A stretch of DNA of 64,000 nucleotides from Gnetum montanum. Lineage: Eukaryota > Streptophyta > Gnetopsida > Gnetales > Gnetaceae. A program made the translations under genes and the position numbers. This document shows positions 32,536 to 45,800 of this stretch, piece after piece. Where the stretch lies: positions 304,179 to 368,178 of the forward strand of contig MNCI01001978.1 of NCBI GenBank assembly GCA_015680685.1. The letters run 5' to 3'. A model generated the notes under the pieces. It was not told the DNA's origin. It worked only from the letters and a program-made list of their open reading frames with translations, and made no database searches. How positions within the stretch are numbered: the stretch's first letter is position 1; each line of letters starts with the position of its first letter.

Positions 32536-35170
32536 TCAAGGAGAGCGCTATCAGGGAGAGTTCTCTCACTTGCATAGCGCAAGGCGCTCTTGGGGAGGAT
32601 GTTCTCAAGGAGAATGCTCTCCGAAGGCCAGTGCTAACCAAGGGTACTCTCAGGGAGGGCACTCTTATGGAGAATGTTCTTAAGGAGGACCCTGTCAAGG
32701 AGGCCATCCTCAAGGAGACCACTCCTAAGGAGGGTAGTCTCAGGGAGGGTACTCTTAGGAAGAGCACTCTCAAGGAGATCGCTATCAAGGAGGGTGTTCT
32801 CCTGGGAGACTGCTCTGAACTAGTGGACTCCAGGGAGAATGCTCCCGATGATGGCATCCTCAAGGAGACTGCTCTCAAGGAGGGCATTCTCATGGAGGGC
32901 ACTCTTAGAAAGACCACTCTCAAGGACACCACTCCCGATGAGGGTGCTCTCCATGAGGGCGCTCCAAGGGAATGCTCCTGACTAGGGTGTCCTTAGGGAG
33001 ACCACTCTCAAGGAGGGCCATTCTCATGGAGGGTGCTCTTAGGAAGACTACTCTTCAGGAGACCGCTCCAGATGAGAGTGATCTCAGAGAGACTGCTCTC
33101 AAGGAGGGCATTCTCCAGGGAGACCGCTCTGGACGAGGGTGCTCTAGGGAGAACGCTCTCGATGAGGATGTCCTCAGGGAGACTGCTCTCAAGAAGGACA
33201 TTCTCAGGGAGGGCACTCTTAGAAAAGGTGCTCTCTGAAACAACACTCTCAAGGTGAAAACTCTCACGTGCGTAACGCAAGGTGCTCACAAACACTGTAA
33301 ATGAGAATGCTCTCATGGAGACTACTCTAATGGAGGATGCCCTCAGGAAGAACGCTCTCAGCAAGAACGCTCTCAAGGACAACACTCTTCGATAGAACGC
33401 TCTCCACAAGGGCACTCCAGGAAGAATGCTCATGATGAGGGCACTATTAAGAAGAATGCTCTTTAGATGGCTACTCAAACAAAGATCACTCCCGACGAGG
33501 GTGCTCTTAATGAGGATGCTCTCGAGGAGGCCAAACTCACGTAGAATGCTCTTAAGGAGGAAACTCTTAAAGAGGGCGTGTCTAGGAACACTGATCTTAA
33601 GGAGGGTGTTCTAATGGAGGTAGCTCTCCAAGAGAACACTCTCATGTGTATAATGAAAAGTGATCTCAAGGAGGTCACTCTAGTGAGAATGCTCCCAATG
33701 ACGATGCTCTAGGGAGACCACTCTCAATGAGGACAGTCCAGGGAGAACAGTCCTGATGAGGGCGTCCTCAGGCAGACCACTCTCCATAAGGGTGCTCTCA
33801 ATGAGGGCACTCCTAGGAGAATGCTCTCGATGAGGTCGTCCTTAGGGAGACCGCTCTCAAGGAGGGCTGTTCTCAGGGAGGGCACTCCTAGGAAGACTAC
33901 TCTCTAGGAGACCACTCTCAAGGAGGGCATTCTCCAAGGAGACTTCTCTCAACAAGAATGCGCCAGGGAGAACACTCTCAATGAGGACATCCTCAAGGAG
34001 ACTGCTCTCAAGAAGGGTGTTCTCAAGGAGGACACTCTTAGGAAAGGTGCTCTTTGAAACAACACTCTCAAGGTAAAAACTCTCATGTGTGGAATGCAAG
34101 GTGCTCATATGGAGAATTCTCTAAATGAGAATGCTCTCACAAAGATTGCTCTAATGGAGGATGCCCTCAAGGAGAATGCTCTCAGCAAGAATGCTCTCAA
34201 GGACAGCACTCTTCGACAGAACACTCTCAATGAGGGCACTCTAGGGAGAACACTCACGATGAGGGTGCTATCAAGAAGAACACTCTTCAGATGGCCACTC
34301 AAACAAAGACCGCTCCTGATGAGGGCACTCTCAATAAGGATGCTCTAGAGGAGGCCGATCTCACGTAGAAAACTCTTAAGGAGGACACTCTCAAAGAGGG
34401 TGTCCACAATGACACCGATCTCAAGGAGGGTGTTCTAATGGAGGTAGCTCTCCAAGACAAAAATCTCAACAATGGCACTCTCGCAAGAAGAGAACACACT
34501 CCCGTGCATAATGAAAAGTGATCTCAAGGAGGTTGCTCCAGGGAGAACACTCCCAATGATGGTGCTCTAGGGAGACCGCTCTCAACGAGGGTGGTCCAGG
34601 GAGAACGCTCTTGATGAGGTCATCCTTAGGGAGACCACTCTCCATGAGGGTGCTCTTAACGAGGGCACTCCAGGGAGAATGCTCCCAATGAAGGTGTCCT
34701 CAGGGAGATCTCTCTCAAGGAGGGCATTCTAAGGGAGGGCGTTCTTAGGAAGACCGCTCTCAAGAAAAATGCTCCCAATGAGGGTGATCTTAGGGAGACC
34801 GCTCTCAACAAGGGTGCTCCAAGGGAAATGCTCTCGATGAGGAAGTCCTTAGGGAGACCACTCTCAAGAAGGGTATTCTTACGGAGGTCACTCTTAGGAA
34901 AGGTGCTCTCCGAAACAACGCTCCCAAGGTGAAAACTCTCACGTGTGTAACGCAAGGTGCTCACATGGAGAACCCTCTCATGGAGACTGCTCTAACAAAG
35001 GATGCCCTCAGGAAGAACACTCTCAAGGATGGCACTCTTCACTAGAATTCTCTTAACGAGGGCACTCCAGGGAGAATGCTGATGATGAGGGTGCTCTCAA
35101 GAAGAATGCTCTTCAGATGGCGTTCTTAGGGAGGGTGCTCTCAAGAAGGGCATTCTCAAGGAGGGTGTTC

Positions 35171-35350
35171 TCAGGTTCTTGAGTGTGCGATATCGAGGGC
35201 AGGGCAAGGCATCCCTAGGGGAGAAACCCACATATCACTCTATCACTACCACCGGTCGTCAACTCTACCTCCCCCTATATATGTTGATTGGACCAGTTTC
35301 AGCCATACCGTCCTGCATCCTTATAAATTTGGTCACGAAGGATGAGCTCA
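35171..35350 (+). repeat. TATA-core module 3 within the 15-bp array
   Basis: The third island, about 2.81 kb after the second, with CTATATATGTTGATTGGACC and TTATAAATTTGGTCACGA. It lies just before the second N run. Confidence 0.85.
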
Positions 35351-35434
35351 AGGAGAGCGTTCTCAGGGAGAGCGCTCTCATGTGCATAGCACAAGGCACT
35401 CTCAAGGAGGGCATTCTCAAGGAGAATGCTCTCC

Positions 35435-36043
35435 NNNNNNNNNNNNNNNNNNNNNNNNNNNNNNNNNNNNNNNNNNNNNNNNNNNNNNNNNNNNNNNNNN
35501 NNNNNNNNNNNNNNNNNNNNNNNNNNNNNNNNNNNNNNNNNNNNNNNNNNNNNNNNNNNNNNNNNNNNNNNNNNNNNNNNNNNNNNNNNNNNNNNNNNNN
35601 NNNNNNNNNNNNNNNNNNNNNNNNNNNNNNNNNNNNNNNNNNNNNNNNNNNNNNNNNNNNNNNNNNNNNNNNNNNNNNNNNNNNNNNNNNNNNNNNNNNN
35701 NNNNNNNNNNNNNNNNNNNNNNNNNNNNNNNNNNNNNNNNNNNNNNNNNNNNNNNNNNNNNNNNNNNNNNNNNNNNNNNNNNNNNNNNNNNNNNNNNNNN
35801 NNNNNNNNNNNNNNNNNNNNNNNNNNNNNNNNNNNNNNNNNNNNNNNNNNNNNNNNNNNNNNNNNNNNNNNNNNNNNNNNNNNNNNNNNNNNNNNNNNNN
35901 NNNNNNNNNNNNNNNNNNNNNNNNNNNNNNNNNNNNNNNNNNNNNNNNNNNNNNNNNNNNNNNNNNNNNNNNNNNNNNNNNNNNNNNNNNNNNNNNNNNN
36001 NNNNNNNNNNNNNNNNNNNNNNNNNNNNNNNNNNNNNNNNNNN
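35435..36043. other. Assembly gap (609 N)
   Basis: A run of N inside the 15-bp array; the true copy number across it is unknown. Reading frames spanning it are artefacts. Confidence 0.99.
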
Positions 36044-36881
36044 CGTGCATAACGCAAGGTGCTCTCATGGAGAACGCTCTCATGGAGGCCACTCTAACGG
36101 ACGATGCTCTCAGGGAAAACACTCTCAAGGAGGGCACTCTTTAACAAAACACTCTCAACGAGGGTGCTCCAAGGAGAATGCTTCCGATGAGGCTGCTATC
36201 AGAGAGACCACTCTCAAGGAGGGAATTCTTAGGGAGGGCACTCTTAGGAAGACCACTCTCAAGGAGGGTGTTTTCCATGGAGACTACTCTCAATGAGGGT
36301 GCTCTAGGGAGAATGCTCCCAATGAGGGCATCCTCAGTGAGATTGCTCTCAAGGAGGGTGTTCTCAAGGAGGGCACTCTTAGGAAGACCGCTCCCAAGGA
36401 GATTTCTCCCAATGAGGGTGCTCTCAATGAGGGTGCTCTAGGGAGAACACTCCCGATTAGGGCGTCCTTAGGAAGACCACTCTCAGAGAGGGAACTCTTA
36501 CAAAGACTATTCTCAAGGAGACCAATCCCCATGAGCGCGCTCTCAGGGAGATCGCTCTCAAGGAGGACGTTCTCCAGGGACACTGCTCTCAATGAGGGCA
36601 CTCCAAGGAGAATGCTACCGATGAGGACGTCCTTAGGGAGACCACTCTCAAGGAGGGCATTCTTAGGGAGAGCACTCTTAGGAAGGGCGCTTTCCAAAAG
36701 AATGCTTTCAAGGTGAAAACTCTCACGTGCATAACGCAAGGTGCTCTCATGGAGAACGCTCTCATGGAGGCTGCTCTCGGGGAGGGCGCTCTCGAAGAGA
36801 ACATTCACACGAGGGTGCAAGGTGCTCTCAAGGAGAATGATCTTGCGAAGGCTACTCTGATGGAGGCAGCTCTCAAGGAGA

Positions 36882-39800
36882 ATGCCTCAATTGGGCAAAT
36901 AGTTCGGCTATGCTCTGACGGAGGGACCGTTGGGCAAATGGTTGGTCACAAGGGATTGTTTAGCCAACAGTTGGTCACGAGGGACCGTTGGGACAACCCT
37001 TGATCACGAGGGACCATTTGGCCAACCATTGGTCACGAGGGACCATTGGGCCCACACTTGGTCATGAGGTTTCAGCCATACCATCCTACACCCTTAAAAA
37101 TCTGGTCACGAACCGTTGGTCACAAGGGACCGTTTGGCCAACTGTTGTTCATGAGGGACCATTTGGCCAACCGTTGGTCACAAGGAACCCTTGGGCCAAC
37201 CCTTGGTCACGAGGGACCATTTGGCCCACAGTTGGTCATGAGGGACCGTTGGGTAAACAGTTGGTCATGAGGGACCATTGGATCAACGCTTGCTCACGAG
37301 GGACTATTTGGCCAACACTTGATCACGAGGATCCATTGGACGATCTCTTGGTCACGAGGGTCCGTTGGGCCATCACTTGGTATCGTGAGAGCGCTCATGC
37401 TAGCGCAGTTATGCAAGGTGCTCCAATGGAAAGCACTCTCATGAGAGCACCGTGCAGTACCTCCAGGGAGAACGCTACCTCTCCCCATATATGTTGATTG
37501 GGCTAGTTTCAGCCATACCATCCTACACCCTTAAAAATCTGGTCACGAGGGACCGTTGGGCCAACACTTGGTCATGAGGGACCGTTGGGCCAACCCTTGG
37601 TCATGAGGGTCCGTTTGGCCAACACTTTGTCACGAGGGACCGTTTGGCCAACACTTGGTCACGAGGGACCATTGGGCAACCACTTGGTTAGGAGGGACTG
37701 TTTGGCCAACAATTTGTCATGAGGGACTGGTGGGCCAACCCTTGGTCATGAGGGACCATTTGGCCAATAGTTTGGCATGAGGGATCATTAGGCCAACACT
37801 TGGTCATGAGGGATCATTGGGCCAACCCTTGGTCATGAGGAACCGTTGGGCCAACCCTTGGTCATGAGGGTCCATTTGTCCAACACTTGGTCACGAGGAA
37901 CTATTCCGTCAACTCTTGGTCATGAGGAACCATTGGGCCAACCCTTGGTTACGAGGGACCATTTGGCCATCCTTTGGTCACGAGGGACCTTTGGGCCAAC
38001 CCTTGGCCATGAGGGTCCATTTGGCCTACACTTAGTCATGACGAATCGTTGCACCAACACTTGTTCACAAGGGACCGTTGGACCAACCCTTGGTCATGAG
38101 GGACGGTTGCGCCAACACTTGGTCACGAGGGACGGTTGTGCCAACACTTGGTCATGAGGGACCGCTGGGCCAACCCTTGGTTAGGAGGGTCCATTGGGCC
38201 AACACTTGATCATGAGGGACCGTTGGGCCAACCCTTGATCAGGAGGGTCCGTTCGGCCAACCCTTGGTCATGAGGGACTATTGGGACAACACTTGATCAT
38301 GAAGGACCGTTGGGCCAACCCTTGGTCATGAGGGACCTTTTGGCCAACCATTGGTCACGAGGGACCGTTTGGCCAACCGTTGGTCATGAGGGACCCTTGG
38401 GCCAACACTTGGTCACGAGGGACCATTTGGCCCACAGTTGGTCACGAGGGACCGTTGGGCAAATAGTTGGTCATGAGGGACCGTTGGATCAACGCTTGCT
38501 CACGAGGGATCGTTTGGCCAACACTTGGTCACGAGGGTCCATTGGGCCATCACTTGGTCTCGTGAGAGCGCTCGTGCTAGCACAGCTATGCAAGGTGCTC
38601 CCATGGAGAGCACTCTCACAAGAGCACCATTTGGTTCTCCCAGGGAGAACGCTACCTCTCCCGATATATGCTAATTGGGTCAGTTTCAGCCATACCATCC
38701 TGCACCCTTAAAAATTTGGTCATGAGGGACTGTTGGACCAACACTTGGTCACGAGGGACCGTTGGGCCAACCCTTGGTCATGAGGGTTCATTTGGGCAAC
38801 ACTCTATCATGAGGGATTGTTTAGCCAACACTTGGTCACAAGGGACCTTTGGGCAACCACTTGGTCACGAGGGACAGTTTGGCCAACACTTTGTCACGAG
38901 GGACCGTTGGGCCAACCCTTGGTCACGAGGGACCATTTGGCCAACACTTGGTCATGAGGGACCGTTGGGCCAACACTTGGTCACTAGGGACCATATGGCC
39001 CACACTTGGTCACGAGGGATGCTTTGGCCAACAGTTGGTCACAAGGGACTGTTGAGCCAACACTTGGTCATGAGGGTTCGTTGGGCCAACCGTTCATCAC
39101 GATGCTCTGTTTGGCCAACACCTGGTCACGAGGGACCGTTGGGCCAACACTTGGTCATGAGGGACCGTTTGGCCAACACTTGGTCATAAGGGTCCATTGG
39201 GCCAACACTTGGTCTCGTTTGAGTGCTCGTGCTAGCACAACTATGCAAGGTGCTCCCATTGAGGGCACTCTCGTGGGAGCACCGTGCAGTGCTGCCAAGG
39301 AGAACGCTACCTCTCCCCACATATGTTGATTGGGCTAGTTTTAGTCATACCATCCTGCATCCTTATAAATTTGGTCACAAGGGACCATTGGGCCAACACT
39401 TGGTCACGAGGGATGATTTGGCCAACACTTGATCAAATGGGTCTGTTTGGCCAACACTTGTTCACGCAGGTCCGTGTGGCCAACGCTTGGTCACGAGGTA
39501 CCATTGGGCCAACCCTTGGTCATGAGAGACCATTGGACCAACACTTGGTCATGAGGGACCGTTGGACTAACACTTGGACACGAGGGTCTGTTGGATGAAC
39601 CCTTGGTCACGAGGGTCCGTTTGGCCAACAGTTGGTCATGAGGTTCCGTTGGGCCATCGCTTGGTCACGATGGTCTATTGGGTCAACACTTGGTCATGAG
39701 GGACCATTGGTTCAATGCTTGGTCACGAGGGACCGTTTGGCCAAAACTTGGTCACGAGGGTCCATTGGGCCAACACTTGGTCTCGTCAGAGCGCTCGTGC

Positions 39801-42800
39801 CAATGCAGCTATGCGAGGTGCTCCCATTGAGAGCACTCTTGGGAGAGCACCGTGCGGTGCCCCTAGGGAGAATGTTACCTCTCCCCATATATGTTGATTG
39901 GGCTAGTATCAGCCATACCATGCTGCATCCTTATAAATTTGGTCATGAGGGACCATTGGGCCAACACTGGGTCAAGAGTGATCATTTGGCCCACACTCGG
40001 TCACGAGGGACCATTGGGCGAACACTTGGTCATGAGGAACCATTTGGCCAACACTTGGTCACGAGGGACCGTTGGGCCAACCCTTGGTCACGAGGGACCG
40101 TTTGGCCAACACTTGGTCATGAGGGATCGTTGGGCCAACACTTGGTCATGAGGGATCGTATGGCCCACACTTGGTCATGAGGGATGCTTTGGCCAATAGT
40201 TGGTCACGAGGGACTGTTGGGCCAACACTTGGTCACAAGGGTTCGTTGGGCCAACCGTTTGTCACGATGCTCCATTTGGCCAATAGTTGGTCACGAGGGA
40301 CCGTTGGGCCAACCCTTGGTCATGAGGGACCATTTGGCCAACTGTTGGTAATGAGGGACCATTGGGTCAAGCCTTGGTCATGAGGGACCATTTGGTCCAC
40401 ACTTGGTCACAAGGGACCATTGGGAAAACAGTTGGTCATGACAGACCATTGGGCCAACCCTTGGTCACGAGGGAGCGTTGGGCCAACCCTTGATCATGAG
40501 GGAGCGTTTGGCCAACTGTGGATCATGAGGGACCATTGGGCCAACACATGGTCACAAGGGACCATTGGGCCAACCCTTGGTCACAAGGGACCATTTGGCC
40601 CACAGTTGGTCATGAGGGACCGTTGGGCAAATAGTTGGTCACGAGGGACCGTTGGATTAGCGCTTGGTCACAAGGGACCGTTTGGCCAACACTTGGTCAT
40701 GAGGGTCTATTGGACCATCACTTGGTCACATGATAGTGCTCGTGCTAGTGTAGCTATGCGAGGTGCTCCAATGGAGAGCACTCTCGTGATAGCACCGTGT
40801 AGTGCTCCCAAGGAGAACGCTACCTCTCCCCATATATGCTGATTGGAACAGTTTCAGCCATACCATCCTGCACCCTTATAAATTTGATCACGAGGAACTA
40901 TTGGGCGAACCATTGGTCACGAGGATCCGTTTGGCCAACACTTGGTCATGAGGGACCGTTGCGCCAACACTTGGTCACGAGGGACCGTTGGGCCAACACT
41001 TGGTCATGAGGGTCTGTTGGGGCAACCCTTGGTCATGAAGTCCTGTTTGGTGAACACTTGATCACGAGGGACTGTTGGGCCAACCCTTGGTCACAAGGGA
41101 CCGTTTGGCCAACAGTTGATCACGAGGGATTGTTGGGCCAACACTTGGTCATGAGGGACCGCTGGGCCAACTCTTGGTCATGAGGGACCATTCGGCCAAC
41201 CCTTGGTCACGAGGGACGATTTGGCCAAGAGTTGGTCACAAGGGACCGTTGGGCCAACCCTTGGTCACAAGGGACCATTTGGCCAACCATTGGTCATGAG
41301 GGACCATTGGGCTCACACTTGGTCACGAGGGACCATTAGGCCAACCCTTGGTCATGAGGGACCATTTGGCCCACACTTGGTCACGAGAGACCATTGGGCA
41401 AACAGTTGGTCACAAGGGACTATTTGGCCAATAGTTGGTCATGAGGGACCGTTGGGCCAACCCTTGGTCACGAGGGACCGTTGGGCCAACCCTTGGTCAA
41501 GAGGGACTGTTTGGTGAACCGTTGGTCACGAGGGACCATTTGGCCAACTGTTAGTCATGAGGGACCGTTTGACCAATCGTTGGTCATGAGGGATCTGTGG
41601 GCCAACACCTGGTCATGAGGGACTGTTGGGCCAACCCTTGGTCAAGAGGGACCGTTTGGGCAACCATTGGTCATGAGAGAATTTTGGGCAAACAGTTGGT
41701 CATGAAGGACAATTGGATCAATGCTTGGTCATGAGGGACCGTTTCCCCAACCATTGGTCATGAGGGACCGTTGAGCCAACCCTTGGTCATGAGGGACCGT
41801 TGGGCCAACACTTAATCATGAGGGACCGTTGGCCCAACTCATGGTCACGTGGGCCCATTGGGCCAAACTTTGGTCATGAGGGTCCATTCAGCCAACCCTT
41901 AGTCACGAGGGACTGTTGGGCCAACCCTTGGTCATGAGGGATCGTTGGTTCAATGCTTGGTCACGTGTGACTGTTTTGCCGACACTTGGTCATGAGGGAT
42001 CCTTTGGCCAACACTTGATCATGAGGGACTGTTGGGCCAACCCTTGGTCATGAGGGACCGTTTGGCCAACACTTGGTCACGAGGGACCGTTGGGCCAACC
42101 CTTGGTCAGGAGGGTCCATTGGGCCAACACTTAATCATGAGGGACCGTTGGCCCAACTCATGGTCACGAGGGACCATTGGGCCAAACTTTGGTCATGAGG
42201 GTCCATTCAGCCAACCCTTAGTCACGAGGGACTGTTGGGCCAACACTTGGTCACGAGGGACCGTTGGGCCAACCCTTGGTCACGAGGATCCATTTTGCTA
42301 TTAGTTGGTCACGAGGGTCTGTTGGGACATCACTTGGTCATGATGGTCTATTGGGCCAACACTTGGTCATGAGGGATCGTTGGTTCAATGCTTGGTCACG
42401 TGTGACTGTTTTGCCGACACTTGGTCATGAGGGTCTGTTGGGCCATCACTTGGTCTCGTGAGAGCGCTCATGCTAGCGCAGCTATGAAAGGTGCTCCCAT
42501 GGAGAGCACTCTCACAAGAGCCCCATGAAGTGCTCCCAGGGAGAACGCTACCTCTCCCCATATATGCTGATTAGGCTAGTTTCATCCATAGCATCTTGAA
42601 CCCTTAAAAATTTGGTCACGAGGGACTGTTGGGCCAACACTTGGTCACGAGTGACCATTTGGCCAAACCTTGGTCATGGGGGTCCATTTGGCCAACACTT
42701 TGTCATGAGGGACCGTTTGGCCAACACTTGGTCACGAGGGACCGTTGGGCCAACACTTGGTCACAAGGGACCATTTGGCCAACACTTGGTCACGAGGGAA

Positions 42801-45800
42801 CATTGGGCCAACCCTTGGTCATGAGGGATCCTTTGGCCAACACTTGATCATGAGGGACTGTTGGGCCAACACTTGGTCATGAGGAACGCTTTGGCTAATA
42901 ATTGGTCATGAGGGACCGTTGGGCCAACAGTTGGTCACGAGGGTTTGTTGGGCCAACCGTTCATCACGATGCTCTGTTTGGCCAACAGTTGGTCATGAGG
43001 GACTATTGGGCCAACCCTTGGTCATGAGGAACTGTTTGGCCAACTGTTGGTTACAAGGGACCATTAGGCCAACACTTGGTCACGAATGACCATTGCGCCA
43101 ACCCTTGGTCATGAGGGACCATTTGGCCCACACTATGTCACGAGGGACCGTTGGGTGAACAATTGGTCACAAGGGACTGTTTAGCTAATAGTTGGTCACG
43201 AGGGACTGTTGGGCCAACCCGTGATCATGAGAGACCATTGGGCCAACCCTTTGTCACAAGGGACCGTTGGGCTAGCCCTTGGTCATGAGGGACCGTTTGG
43301 CCAACTGTTGGTCATGAGGGACCGTTTGGCGAACCATTGGTCACGAGGGACCGTTGGGCCAACTCTTGGTCACGAGGGATCATTGGGCCAACCCTTGGTC
43401 ATGAGGGACCGTTGGATCAATGCTTGGTCACGAGGAACCGTTTGGCCAACACTTGGTAATGAGGGTTCGTTGCATCATCCCTTGGCCACATGAGAGCACT
43501 CGTGCTAGCACAGCTATGCGAGGTGCTCCCATGGAGAGCACTCTCATGAGAGCACCTTGCGGTGCTCCAAGGGAGAATGCTACCTCTCCCCATATATGCT
43601 GATTGGGCCAATTTCAGCCATACCTTCCTACACCTATATAAATTTGATCAAGAGGGACCGTTGGGCCAACACTTCATCACAAGGGACCGTTGGTCCAACC
43701 CTTGGTCACGAGGGTCCGTTTGGTCAACAGTTTGTCACGAGGGACCGTTTGGCCAACACTTGGTCACGAGGGACCGTTGGGCCAACACTTGGTCACGAGG
43801 GATCGTTTGGTCAAAACTTAGTCACGAGGGACTGTTAGGCCAACCCTTGGTCACAAGGGATCATTTGGCCAACACTTGGTCCTGAGGGACCATTGGGGAA
43901 ACACTTGGTCACGAGGGACTATATGGCCCACACTTGGTCACGAGGGATGCTTTGGCTAATAGTTGGTCACGAGGGACTGTTCAGCCAAAACTTGGTCACG
44001 AGGATTCATTGGGCCAACCATTCATCATGATGATCTGTTTGGCCAACACTTGGTCATGAGGGACTATTGGGCCAACCCTTGGTCACCAGGGAACATTTGG
44101 CCAACTATTGGTCACGAGGGACCATTGGGCCAACACTTGGTCATGAGGGACCATTGGGCCAACCCTTGGTCATGAGGGACCATTTGGCCCATACTTGGTC
44201 ATGAGGGATAGTTAGGCAAACAATTGGTCACAAGGGACTGTTTGGCCAATAGTTGGTCACAAGGAACCGTTGGGCCAACCCTTGGTCACGAGGGACTGTT
44301 GGGCCAACCCTTGGTCACAAGGGACCATTTGGCCAACCATTGGTCACGATGGACTGTTGGGCCAACACATGGTCATGAGGGACCATTGGGGCAACCCTTG
44401 GTCACGAGGGACCATTTGGCCCACAATTGGTCATGAGGTATTATTGGGAAAACAATTGGTCATGAGGGACCGTTGGATCAACGCTTGGTCACAAGGGACC
44501 ATTTGGCCAACACTTGGTCATGATGATCCGTTGAACCATCACTTGGTCACGTGAGAGCGCTCGTGCTAGTGTAGCTATGCGAGGTGCTCCAATGGAGAGC
44601 ACTATGCAGAGCTCCTAGGGAGAAAGCTACCTCTCCCCATATATGCACCCTTATAAATTTGTTCACGATGGACCGTTGGGCCAACACTTGGTCACGAGGA
44701 ACCATTGGGCCAACCCTTGGTCATGAGGGTCCGTTGTGGCAACCCATGGTCACGAGGGACTGTTTGGCGAACACTTGATCACGAGGGAGCATTGGGCTAA
44801 CCCTTGGTCACGAGGGACCATTTGGCCAATAGTTGATTAGGAGGGACCGCTGGGCCAACCCTTGGTCACGAGGGACCATTTGGCCAACAGTTGGTTACAA
44901 GGGACCATTGGGCCAACCCTTGGTCATGAGGGAATGTTTGGCCAACCGTTGGTCATGAGGGATCATTGGGCCAACACTTGGTCACGAGGGACCATTGGGC
45001 CAACCCTTGGTTATGAGGGACCATTTGGCCCACACTTGGTCACAAGGGATCGTTGGGCAAACAATTGGTCACAAGGAACTATTTGGCCAACAATTGATCA
45101 TAAGGGACCGTTGGGCCAACCATTGGTCATGAGGGACCATTTGGCCAACCATAGGTCATGAGGGACTATTTAGCCAACACTTGGTCATGAGGGACTATTG
45201 GGCCAACCCTTGGTCACGATGGACCATTTGGCCCACAGTTGGTCATGAGGGACCATTGGGAAAATAGTTGGTCACGAGGGACCGTTGGATCAACGCTTGG
45301 TCATGAGGAATCGTTTCGCCAACACTTGGTCATGAGGGTCCATTGGACGATCACTTGGTCATGTGAGAGCGCTCGTGCCAGAACAACTATGCAAGGTGGT
45401 CCAATGTAGAGCACTCTCATGAGAGCACCGTGCGGTGCTCCTAGGGAGAACACTACCTCTCCCCATATATGCTGATTGGGCTAGTTTCATCCATACCATC
45501 CTACACCCTTATAAATTTGGTCACGAGGGACCGTTGGGCCAACACTTGGTCACGAGGGACCGTTGGGCCAACACTTGGTCACAAGGGTCTGTTGGGGCAA
45601 CCCTTGGTCATGAAGGCCCATTTGGCGAACACTTGGTCCCGAGGGACCGTTGGGCCAACACTTGGTCACAAGGGTCTGTTGGGGCAACCCTTGGTCGTGA
45701 AGGCCCATTTAGCGAACACTTGGTCTCGAGGGATTATTGGGCCAACTCTTAGTCATGAGGGACCATTTGGCCAACAGTTGGTCATGAGGGACTGTTGGGC

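Larger units (their letters stand above)
24936..36881. repeat. 15-bp minisatellite, segment C, with higher-order structure
   Basis: About 12 kb of 15-bp units: C-T-C-T-C-A-A-G-G-A-G-G-G-C-A and variants in which AAGGAG alternates with AATGAG or AGGGAG, and GGGCA with ACCGC or AACGC. A non-15-bp landmark (CTCACGTGCATAACGCAAGG) recurs near 25580, 26460, 26945, 27815, 29165, 30315, 31200, 32050, 33265, 34085, 34940, 36046 and 36722, so units are grouped in blocks of about 0.5-1.3 kb. Because 15 is a multiple of three and the units lack plus-strand stops, long frames (up to about 200 codons, repeating LKEGT-like pentamers) appear by construction. I do not call them genes. Confidence 0.9.

Noticed and set aside
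31553-32981. Plus-strand frames of about 200 codons in the 15-bp array, resembling pentapeptide-repeat proteins
   Set aside because: They follow from a stop-free 15-bp unit. The repeat is (N/G)-(A/T)-L-x-(E/K), not the A(D/N)Lxx pattern of pentapeptide-repeat proteins, and no start, splice or flanking gene signal supports them.
35179-36296. Long open frames of 200-320 codons on both strands
   Set aside because: They span the 609-N gap and are otherwise 15-bp repeat units.
39632-40180. Frames of 100-190 codons in the 29-bp array with recurrent WANTWS and GPTLGHEGP peptides
   Set aside because: A period of 29 with no plus-strand stop produces these automatically; they start and end at arbitrary variant units.
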